From Acestrorhynchus altus (Eukaryota > Chordata > Actinopteri > Characiformes > Acestrorhynchidae), in assembly GCA_034509495.1 (NCBI GenBank), contig CM067504.1:40767871-40831870 (forward strand): a DNA stretch of 64,000 nucleotides, given 5' to 3'. Below, piece by piece: positions 56,358 through 64,000 of the stretch. Each line of letters begins with the position of its first letter. Position 1 is the first letter of the stretch. The notes below the pieces were generated by a model. It searched no databases, had not been told where the DNA came from, and was given only the letters and a program-made list of their open reading frames with translations. Made by a program: the position numbers and the translations under genes.

Positions 56358-57539
56358 TAGTTTTTCACAAGTTCCTCCCACCATCAAAAGTTGTGATCAG
56401 AAGGGGTTTCCTCACCTTTAAACCAGAAAACCACACTCCTGACCACAGCACAGCTGCAGGACGTCATGACGTCCTAATATTTCGTTTTGGTCAGAGTCCC
56501 TTCCTAAATGACTGTTTTCCATCCCTTACTCCTACACCTTCCTTCCTTCGTCTTTTATTCCATATGAACTGTCCAACTTCTCACAGACGGAACGTCCCCA
56601 TACATTTTCAACAGGTACCAACAAACTAGCTTTAATCCTGGGAAACCTCTGCTTTAAGGTTCTCCGCCTACAGACGGGTTTCCGTCCCAGACGCAGACTC
56701 AAGTGCCGGCCTGGACGAGTACAGACACGCTCACCAACATGCTCTTACGTGCGCGAGAGCCTCTCTCGACACCTCTCACCACCACAACGTTTAAATGGAG
56801 CCAAAGTAGACGACCTCTAAACACAACCCCAGGATGACGAACGTCTGTCAGATTCCCAGACACTGCACACATACCTCACGCCAGATCCCAGTACAGCACC
56901 TGACACCCAACCAGTTCTACTCATTCTAAAGCAAAGCACCCAACAGCAGACGGCAGGACGGGGACGGGGACGAGGACGAACAGGCTGAGCACAAAAGAGG
57001 ATGAGCAGAGAGATCAGAGGTGATCCACTCTAATCACATCAGTGCATTAAAGATCCAGTGGTGCACGTTTCAGACATGTGCCGTGATACCCGTCGCATAC
57101 CGTGTCATACGTGTGTTGTGCATTCGTCTGAAATCATGTCAGCGTTTGAGAAAGACTTTACCACAACACGTTCTACAAAGAGAGACAGTGAGGGAGTCAA
57201 AGTCTGGTAGAAAACATTGTGGTTATGAGATAATTGCACATGAATGTTGTCACGGTGTTGTGTTTACAAATGGGGAAAGTCGTTTTTTGAGATCAGGCGT
57301 CAGGAACAAGACGTCAGGTGATGGTCAGACGGGAGACGGATTTGCGTCCGTTCTGATTTCAATAAACAGCTAATGTGGAAGATTTGTACTTCAGCCGTCC
57401 AAAAGCCACTTGAGTGCATTATAACCACGACCTCCAAAGTCAAAAGTAGGACTTGACGGCAGCATATGTTCTGTCGCCAATATTAAAGACATCGGTGCGG
57501 CCTTTAGCACCCCCTCTGATCTCGATGATCTTGACCAGC

Positions 57540-57800
57540 TTTGTTCATGACCAGCACAAGGTATTTTACCAGTTGGTTTGACCAGGAAGACCAAACTGGT
57601 CAACCAGCAAGACCAAAAATAAAATCATACACATGACAAACAGTGCTGGTGAAGAGTTGGTTAACAATCTACTTGACCAGCACAGGGTATGTTTTCACCT
57701 AAATGACCAATGTTTCAACCACCTTAACCACCAAAAACCTGCTTCAGACCAAGTGGTCCAGTTAAAGCTGGTCTAACAAAAGACAGAACCAGCTACCAAT
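57540..57800. mobile_element. ACCAG/CTGGT-rich interspersed repeat
   Basis: Dense words such as GACCAGCACAAGGTAT, AACTGGTCAACCAGCAAGAC and GACCAGCACAGGGTATG. A related patch lies at 59,150-59,440 (CTGGTCAACCAGCTTGGTCA). A common palindromic fish repeat type; class not assigned. 57,800-59,150 shows no gene. Confidence 0.55.
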
Positions 57801-60036
57801 CTGTGGTTCTACATTTGTAGATCTTGTAGATCTGTTGATTTTTAATTCTGGTTCCATTGTGATGAGCTTCTGAAATGAGCTCAGAAGCTGATTTGAGAAG
57901 ATACTCTCAGTTTAGACTGTCCAGTAGGGGAAGAGCTGAGGGATGTCTCTGTCCTCACATGTCCTCACCTCTGGGCTTTTTGTAATGCAAAACAGGACAC
58001 ATACCAAAAACTTAAAAAAAGAAACAAGTGTAGTTTGTGTAATCTGTGTCATTTTCAACTGAGACAGAGTCCAGGTCCAAGTCTGGTCTTGAGTTTGTCC
58101 AAAACATCTGAGCAAAAGGTGATTTTTAGACGGCCAAGCAGGCTTCCCACTGGACAGCCTGTTTTCGGAAACCAGACACAGAAGTATAAACACAAATTAG
58201 AAGGGCTCGCCTTTAAATACACCTGGAGTGCAACCTTCTCAAACCTCAGCCAGGATTGGTGGACAGTAAGCCCAGTTCAGGGTCTATATTTAACAAGACC
58301 CTCAGTGACGGAACCCTGTTCCAAGGTGAGGAATCCTCGTTCTGTGGCAGCATTAACTGATCCCAAACCAGACACGGAAGCCACTGTGGTCATGGCTCCA
58401 GGCTACCTTTTTTCACAACCGTCCCAGAAGCGTCCCGCAACATTGTGCCAGTCCTCACAAACGTTCTAGCCGGTGGACGCCTCATTTACTACAGCCCTCC
58501 CAGCCATGCAACACTGTCGTCCCATAAGCAGGACGGTGTGCTATTTTTACCGTCCACAGGACGACAGGATGACGTTGCAAGTTGCACACCCATGCAAGTT
58601 GGTGTGGCCCACCATAACACCACCAGTGGGCCACCACACCACATGGAAGACTGGGGTTCCATTCCAAGTCTGGGCAACTACGCTGTACTACACCAATAAG
58701 GGTCTGTGGGCAAGACTCCCAACATCAGTCAGATGCCGTACATGTAAATGTCCTGCTAAGGAACTGACCTGTGACCATCACACTGGAGTGTGACATAACC
58801 TTATAACCCCAAACACAGTGAAAACACAAAGCCAGTTCACTAAAGGTCACTGAACTTGGTCCACAGATCTGAGGATGTTGAAAACATTGAGCTGTGGAGA
58901 CCAAACCAGTGACCAGAATGAATGAAATTCAGTGCGACAAGCCAACAGCGTTTAAACTAATGAGCACTAATGAGACGCTTCTACTCAAACCCATTATTTA
59001 CACCAACATTTCTCCATCCTGGTCCTGTAGGAACGCTCAAACCTGGCTGACCAACCCCGCACTGGGCTCATTACCCTGCTGAACAATCCAGATCAACACC
59101 AGTTAAGGCTGGCAGCTGGTTCCAGATGGTCTATGGTGGTCAATGTTGTTGAAAGCTGGGAGTCCAGATGAAAATTTTGCTCTGTACTGGTTGATTACCT
59201 TCATAATCAGCTGTTGACCAGTATACTGTATGGAGCATTTGAATCTGGACATGCTGGTCAACCAGCTTGGTCAAGCTGAACACTGGTCAGCCAGCATTGT
59301 CTAGCTTGGTCATGCTTGCAGACCAGTTATACCACCAAAGCCAAATGAATCCTTGAAGAACTAAGCTGATCAACCAGTTTAACGATCTTCCCCAGTCTGG
59401 GGTGGTCAGCAGGGTAGGTGTGATGGGTATGCCACTGGAGACACTGGTCTGCACAGTGAGGAGAAGCTTCCACGAGATGATGTGGTGGAAGTAGTGGTGG
59501 ATGAACTGGTGTCCAGCTCATTATCTATTGATTTATGGACAGGTCAGGTCCAGAAGACCAGCTGCAGAAGATCAGGTCCAGAAGATCAGTCCAGCCTGAA
59601 CTGGAAGAACATAAACAGGAGGAGCAGCAGCACACAGTGGACACCAGTCCTCCCAACTATCACAGCGACCTCTGCCCAGGACCGGGGCAACAGGGGCAGG
59701 AAGAAAAGCCAGCAGTTTTACCTTGAAGCTTTTAATTTCAGTCGCAGGGTTTTATGGAGATACGAGTTCCTGCAGCAGCATGATCAGCAGGTCTAAACAA
59801 TCCAAAGTGCGATTTTCACCCCGAGCAGGATCTCAAACTGCAGCTCTGGAGCTCACACAAGCTTGCTAGACACCTCCTCTGAGTGTGTGTGTGTGTGTGT
59901 GTGCGTGCGCAGGACTTCCAAACACTCATGGGCCTTGCCGACGTCACTGCACTGGATCCCACTGCGCACGCGCCAGCCAGTCCTCACCATGCAAAAGCAA
60001 TGCTGCCCCCTGCTGACCCAACCTCTACAGCCTAGA

Positions 60037-60199
60037 CCTGGAGGCACCCCTACCCTGCAGGTTTTACAGCTCTCCCTGCTCCTCCCCCAGCTCCCACCAC
60101 ACCTCATTCAGACAGCTCATGATTTAAAACCCCCTCAGAGTCACATGGAGGGGGAGGGGGGCTGGTTGCTGAACCGTGCAGGGCAGGGGTGCCTCCAGG
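60037..60199. mobile_element. Hairpin MITE, family G
   Basis: Arms CCTGGAGGCACCCCT-ACCCTGCA (60,037-60,059) and its complement (60,177-60,199) pair at 22 of 23 positions. The flanks GACCGGGTTTGAGAAACA resemble the 9,915 copy. Confidence 0.8.
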
Positions 60200-60264
60200 A
60201 CCGGGTTTGAGAAACATGGAAATGTAAATCGGTCCTCCGCATTCATTCCATCCGCACAGTGATG

Positions 60265-60365
60265 CACACGCTCGGGGCAGTGAGCACGCCTGCCCGGAGC
60301 GGTGGGCCGGCCCTGTCCACTGAATCGAATCGGCAACCTTTCAACCTTTCAGGTCACGGTTGTAA
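60265..60365. mobile_element. SINE-like fragment
   Basis: GCAGTGAGCACGCCTGCCCG then GAGCGGTGGG and TCGAATCGGCAACCTTTC match the SINE-type piece at 23,190-23,340. Confidence 0.55.
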
Positions 60366-60573
60366 GACGACGTGTAAATAAATGAACGATGCAAAATTAT
60401 CGTCGTTTTCAAGGAAGTACATAAAAGTTGCGTTTACGTAAGAAATTTGGCTTTTTATCTGCCAATCGTATCATTTTTGATGTTTATATTTTTGCTTTAT
60501 ACATATTTTGTATTTAATCGTAACACAAATATAAAAAGTTATTATATTGAACGTAGGAGGAAAGGTTTGTATA

Positions 60574-60576
<3 letters not shown>

Positions 60577-60614
<38 letters not shown>
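60577..60614. repeat. (GT)19 microsatellite
   Basis: Uninterrupted GT tract just left of a family D copy. 60,365-60,577 is AT-rich with no gene. Confidence 0.95.
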
Positions 60615-60617
<3 letters not shown>

Positions 60618-60654
60618 GGAAGCTAAACTGCGTTATTCTCCATAAAACTGATGG

Positions 60655-60985
60655 TGTATTAGTGTGTGCTGCGCTGTGGATCAGACACAGCAGTGCTGCT
60701 GGAGTGTTTAAACCCCTCAGTGTCACTGCTGGACTGACAACAGTCCCCCATCAGAAATGTCCAGCCGACAGCGTCCTGTGGGCAGCGTCCTGTGAGCACT
60801 GGTGAAGGACTCGAGGACGACCAACACAAACTGTGCAGAAACAGATGAGCTTCTGTCTCTGACTTTACATCTACAAGGTGGAGACACTCTGTAGGAGTGT
60901 CTAATAGAGTGGACAGTGAGTGGACAGTGTTTAAACACTCCAGCAGCACTGCTGCGTCTGATCCATATAATAGCTGTGGGGTCCT
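60655..60985. mobile_element. Foldback element family D copy
   Basis: Both GCAGCAGTGCTGCTGGAG-type arms are present (60,688-60,712 and 60,930-60,955) around the GACTTTACATCTACAAGGTG centre. Lacks the outer blocks of the 6,205 copy. Confidence 0.8.
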
Positions 60986-61514
60986 GACACATGAATAGCA
61001 CATACAGGAAGCACGGCTTCGGTGAACTCCAGACAGTCAGCTGCTCATCACTGTAATTAAATTCCTGCTTCCTGTAATCCGTTTATTGTTCTGAATATAT
61101 TAATACATTTAGTATAAAACAAACAAACAAACAAACAAACAATAAATAAACAACTCACCATTAGACAACCAGAATTACTTCAGATCTGACGTTAATCACT
61201 GTCCCTCACAAAGGAAGTTTGTGCCTGAGGTTGGAGAGACAGTTCTGATTTACTCTGGGTGACAAAGCCGACCAACTTTTCTGGTTTTTCATGGAAGTGC
61301 TGACGTTGATCTGATGGTACTTATGTTAGACACACCTTCCATTTTCCCACGAAAGGCCAGTGACGCAGCCTAATCCTGCGTAGGACTGACTTTTTGCATG
61401 GCTGCTATTTAAAGCTCAGGTAACATTAAAGAGGTTGAGAGTGATGAACGTTATGTCTGATCTTCAGGCTGCAGATCAGGGCGTGGAACTGCTTTTTATC
61501 ACAGTTCCTACCTG

Positions 61515-61580
61515 AAGGCTTCCTCCAGAAGGAAGTGTGGGATTGCAGTGCTGTTGGGAAGGAAGATAGAGGTGATGAGG
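61515..61580. mobile_element. Short family C fragment
   Basis: GGAAGTGTGGGATTGCAGTG then CTGTTGGGAAGGAAGATA matches the first part of the 10,250 copy. 60,985-61,515 shows no gene. Confidence 0.55.
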
Positions 61581-61667
61581 ATCAATTAATGATTAATAAT
61601 GTAGACTGACTCTGGATAACTGTGACCCTACTCAGGAACAAGTGGATAAGATAGTGATTGAGTTTCT

Positions 61668-61668
<1 letters not shown>

Positions 61669-61716
<48 letters not shown>
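61669..61716. repeat. (GT)24 microsatellite
   Basis: Uninterrupted GT about 290 bp upstream of the RPL5 promoter palindrome. Confidence 0.95.
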
Positions 61717-61719
<3 letters not shown>

Positions 61720-61794
61720 GGTGTGTAAATGCTGTATATTATATATTCTATATATTTATATAGTGCTGCTTACTTATACTAAATTATTTTTTCT

Positions 61795-61903
61795 GCCTAT
61801 CTTCTGCTTACTGTACTTATGCTGCTACTGGAACCTTAATTTCCCTGAAGGAACCCTCCCAAGGGATCAATAAAGTTCTATTCTATTCTATTCTTCTATT
61901 CTA
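61795..61903 (+). mobile_element. Retroposon 3' tail (TTCTA)n
   Basis: AATTTCCCTGAAGGAACCCTCCC and GGATCAATAAAGTTCTATTC, followed by TTCTA repeats, is the usual 3' end of a fish LINE/SINE family. It stops about 90 bp short of the RPL5 promoter palindrome. Confidence 0.6.
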
Positions 61904-61991
61904 ATGGTTGGGCTGTAGTTCTCCTCCAGGCCGGTAGGGGCGCTCTTCTCTACTGCAGCTGGTGTGTGAGGGCTGAGGGGCCCTATTCGCG

Positions 61992-62001
61992 GCGCATGCG
62001 C
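61992..62001. promoter_or_regulatory. NRF1-type palindrome in the RPL5 promoter
   Basis: GCGCATGCGC is a perfect match to the NRF1 consensus, in a GC-rich stretch about 85 bp upstream of the RPL5 start codon and just before a pyrimidine run. NRF1 sites are common in CpG-type housekeeping promoters. Binding is inferred from sequence only. Confidence 0.6.
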
Positions 62002-62007
62002 AGCTCA

Positions 62008-62084
62008 CTCTCTCTCCGCGTCGCAGTAGATCGTGGGTCGGTTCTGCTCGGCTCGGTTTCGGTCTGAAAGACTGAAAGTGCAGG
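62008..62084 (+). promoter_or_regulatory. rpl5: Likely RPL5 transcription start (5' TOP) and 5' UTR
   Basis: CTCTCTCTCC at 62,008-62,017 fits a terminal oligopyrimidine start, the feature that puts ribosomal protein mRNAs under mTOR/LARP1 translational control. It would give a 77-nt 5' UTR, a normal length for RPL5. No TATA box is seen. The exact start base is inferred. Confidence 0.5.
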
Positions 62085-62087
62085 ATG
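62085..62087 (+). CDS. rpl5: RPL5 exon 1 coding part (ATG only)
   Basis: The first coding exon holds only the start codon: GTGCAGG-ATG|GTCAGT, with the donor directly after ATG. This layout is typical of RPL5 and explains why a long open frame reading on from this ATG into intron 1 is spurious. A purine two bases before the G at -1 gives a good start context. Confidence 0.88.
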
Positions 62088-63839
62088 GTCAGTTTCGCTG
62101 TCTTTGTGTCCGGCACAGAGTCCGGCTGTGTTTCTGACTCACTGACCGAGAGGATGGACTTAGATTACCTCTGCGGCCTGAACACAGAGTCCCTGTCTTC
62201 ATCTGTGTCCTCTTCCGCTCTGTCCTGCTCCTGTCTGTCCATTCTGTCCTCCTGTCTGTCTGTCTATTATGTGTTTTGGTCTGTCCTTTCTGTCCTCCGG
62301 TTTGCCTGTCCATTCTGTCCTCCGGTTTGCCTGTCCATTCTGTCCTCCTCCAGTCTGTACACTCTGTCCTTATCCAGTCTGTCCGCACTGTCCTCCAATC
62401 TGTCCATCCTGGGCTCCTCCAGTCTCGCCTCAGGCACTCCAGGTGTCCCAGATTGGCAGTGGATCTGCTGTGTCCCCCTGTATTCCTTCTCACTCTGCTC
62501 ATGTTCTTCACTCTGCTCATGTTCTTCACTCTGCTCATGTTCTTTACTTTGCTCCACAGGGATTCGTTAAGGTAGTGAAGAACAAGGCCTACTTTAAGAG
62601 GTACCAGGTGAAGTTCAGGAGGAGAAGAGGTGAGAGGACTGCTGACTGATTATATTCCTTTATTGGACGTTGATCCGGGTGTCCATCACTTATGTTTTCT
62701 TTTCAGAGGGAAAGACTGACTACTTCGCCCGCAAGCGCCTGGTCATCCAAGACAAGAACAAGTACAATACACCCAAGTACAGGATGATTGTCCGCTTTTC
62801 CAACAGGGACATCATCTGCCAGGTCAGTCCCCAAAGCACTGGGCCCTGTTCCTGGACCGGTGAAGACCTTGGCATCAGCAGAGGGTGCTGCGCAGCAAAA
62901 GTATACGGAAGTCAGGTGGTAGTGCGTGTAGACCTGTATCAGCTTCTGGTGAGAAGACACGGAAGACGACACAAGATGAATGTTAGGGCATTGGTCCTGT
63001 ATAACTAGACACCCACAGCAGTTTAAGGCAACAACCTACTAATCTTTGGTTCCCGCTGCGAACGAACTGTGGGAATGCATCGAATGGTTCAAGAAGTGGA
63101 ACCGAATGGAAAACCACCCACAGTGACGTGTTGCAGACCCTTTGTTATTCAAAGACTGTTCTGGTTTGAGAACCTTGATGCAGTTCCACCAAACATAGGT
63201 TCAGAACGTTGTGGGTGTGTCTAGTTGTACAGGAGCGATGACACACTTGGTGTCGTACAGTGTCATCTTCTACGTCTTCTTATTTCCAAAAGTTGATCCG
63301 TGTTTGCTTTTTGGAGAAGAACAGAACAGAACAAACGCTCGCAGGTCGTCTATATGAACCACCATCTTCTGCCTTGTTTATTGGCCCTGTGCAGCCCCTC
63401 TGTTGATGACGTACTATCCTCGGTTCCACTAAAACTGGTGTGAACGTGGGATGGTTCACTGAAAAACACCCCAAGGTTTTATCATAACCAGAACCTTATG
63501 AATGGAGCCAGGGCGTTAGACACCCCACACTGCAAAATAATCTGTGAAGATCGTTTATGATCACTTGGCAACAGTTTTTGGTTCCATAAGAGAACCATTG
63601 TTGTGATGGGAACGTGTGAAGAACCTTTAAATTGGAATGCTACGGTTAGGGTCTGTTGTTTACATCTCATTCATTTTAATGCCTCCTGATTTGATGTTTT
63701 GCAGATTGCCTACGCCAAGATCGAAGGAGACATGATCGTGTGTGCGGCCTACTCCCATGAGCTCCCCAAATACGGCGTGACTGTGGGTCTGACCAACTAT
63801 GCTGCAGCCTACTGCACTGGCCTGCTCCTGGCTCGCAGG
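62085..63839 (+). CDS. rpl5: RPL5, 60S ribosomal protein uL18 (exons 1-4, cut by window end)
   Basis: RPL5 binds 5S rRNA and, with RPL11, delivers it to the 60S subunit; the free 5S RNP also inhibits MDM2. Joining exons 62,085-62,087, 62,560-62,629, 62,707-62,822 and 63,705-63,839 gives M-GFVKVVKNKAYFKRYQVKF and on through YAAAYCTGLLLARR, 108 of about 297 residues, nearly identical to other vertebrates. All junctions are GT/AG and in phase. The remaining exons lie beyond the right edge. It is head to head with EVI5, as in other vertebrates. Confidence 0.97.
62180..62544. repeat. RPL5 intron 1 pyrimidine-rich tandem repeats
   Basis: CTGTCC-based words, a 25-bp repeat (TCTGTCCTCCGGTTTGCCTG type near 62,286-62,345) and CACTCTGCTCATGTTCTT three times at 62,491, 62,509 and 62,527 (period 18). 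The last unit ends 15 bp before exon 2. Confidence 0.9.
62560..62629 (+). CDS. rpl5: RPL5 exon 2
   Basis: 70 bp coding GFVKVVKNKAYFKRYQVKFR and RRR, plus the first base of Glu. Acceptor TTTGCTCCACAG|GGATTC, donor AAGAG|GTGAGA. The basic N-terminal stretch contacts 5S rRNA. An 18-bp tandem repeat ends 15 bp upstream of the exon. Confidence 0.97.
62707..62822 (+). CDS. rpl5: RPL5 exon 3
   Basis: 116 bp completing Glu and coding GKTDYFARKRLVIQDKNKYN through FSNRDIICQ. Acceptor TTTCTTTTCAG|AGGGAA, donor TGCCAG|GTCAGT. Preceded by a very short 77-nt intron. Confidence 0.98.
62835..62962 (+). ncRNA. Possible H/ACA-type snoRNA in RPL5 intron 3
   Basis: Vertebrate RPL5 introns host snoRNAs (SNORD21 and SNORA66 in human). 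Here an unrepeated 128-nt block has an H-box fit AAAGTA (62,898-62,903), then a hairpin with upper stem CAGGT/ACCTG (62,913-62,917 with 62,932-62,936) and lower stem GAAG/CTTC. ACA lies at 62,957-62,959, exactly 14 nt from the pocket side and 3 nt before the proposed end. The left pocket strand is very short and the 5' hairpin is less convincing. I could not assign a target. Confidence 0.33.
63000..63480. mobile_element. Family E repeat in RPL5 intron 3
   Basis: Shares GTGGGTGTGTCTAGTTGTAC, CTCTGTTGATGACGTA and TCGGTTCCACTAAAACTGG-type blocks with 19,830-20,115. The remaining intron to 63,704 is unique. Confidence 0.55.
63705..63839 (+). CDS. rpl5: RPL5 exon 4
   Basis: 45 codons, IAYAKIEGDMIVCAAYSHEL through TGLLLARR. 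Acceptor TGTTTTGCAG|ATTGCC, donor CGCAGG|GTAAGA. Part of the uL18 fold. The following intron starts with a MITE cut by the window end. Confidence 0.98.
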
Positions 63840-63869
63840 GTAAGACCTGATGACCACCACTTTCCTGCC

Positions 63870-64000
63870 ACTAACCCTGCTCCTGGAGACCTTAATCCAC
63901 CCACCTGATCCAGTGAAGTTTTGGTTGGCACTCAATGGGGTGTGAGATGTGGGTTGGAGTTGAAACCTGCAGGACGGTAGGTCTTCAGAAGCAGGGTTGG
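63870..64000. mobile_element. Family G MITE at the window edge, in RPL5 intron 4
   Basis: Begins CTAACCCTGCTCCTGGAGAC and ends at the window edge with GAAGCAGGGTTGG, the complementary arm, so the element is nearly complete. Confidence 0.7.

Noticed and set aside
62085..62570. 161-codon frame starting at the RPL5 ATG and reading through intron 1
   Set aside because: The donor GTCAGT directly follows the ATG, and exon 2 resumes the RPL5 protein at 62,560. The frame is translated from pyrimidine-rich intron repeats.
63370..63465. Box C/D snoRNA candidate (TTGATGA ... CTGA) in RPL5 intron 3
   Set aside because: The same sequence context occurs at 20,040-20,090 as part of interspersed repeat family E, so the boxes are coincidental.

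Overview
This is eukaryotic DNA from a teleost fish, probably an ostariophysan (characin or catfish relatives); that last step is inferred only from repeat families I recall from such genomes. It has small exons with GT/AG splice sites, long repeat-filled introns, many Tc1/mariner remnants and MITEs, a LINE L2 3' end, tRNA-derived SINEs, and many long (CA)n/(TG)n tracts. There is no bacterial operon, CRISPR array or phage-like module.

Two conserved vertebrate genes lie head to head. On the minus strand, EVI5 (a TBC-domain Rab GTPase-activating protein) runs from about 51.7 kb, or at least 47.1 kb, down to its stop codon at 8,086. I resolved 19 coding exons by reading splice sites and protein similarity. 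All join in one open frame of 841 residues. A further candidate exon at 51,640-51,705 supplies an in-frame ATG and 17 residues, giving 858 in total. On the plus strand, RPL5 (ribosomal protein uL18) starts at 62,085. Exons 1-4 (108 of about 297 residues) are present and the gene runs off the right edge. The EVI5-RPL5 pair is conserved synteny in vertebrates, where GFI1 normally lies beyond the EVI5 3' end.

Layout: 1-4.8 kb, sequence beyond EVI5 with a Tc1 remnant and one candidate conserved non-coding block; 4.8-8.1 kb, putative EVI5 3' UTR with nested Tc1-type terminal repeats; 8.1-47.1 kb, EVI5 exons and repeat-rich introns, including a 730-bp 26/52-bp minisatellite at 39.8-40.5 kb and a 58-bp GATATATCGATATT array at 18 kb; 47.1-62 kb, EVI5 5' intron and intergenic DNA, with a second copy of the 58-bp array at 54 kb; 62-64 kb, RPL5 with an NRF1-type promoter palindrome.

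EVI5 protein acts on Rab proteins in membrane traffic and cytokinesis; RPL5 carries 5S rRNA into the 60S subunit. They are neighbours, not a shared pathway. I found no undescribed biological system. The most interesting signals are in gene architecture: a (CU)15 tract next to a 33-nt microexon, a (UG)40 tract just upstream of the exon coding the catalytic glutamine, a TBC exon pinched between two transposon fragments, two RFX X-box palindromes in EVI5 introns, and a possible H/ACA snoRNA in RPL5 intron 3.
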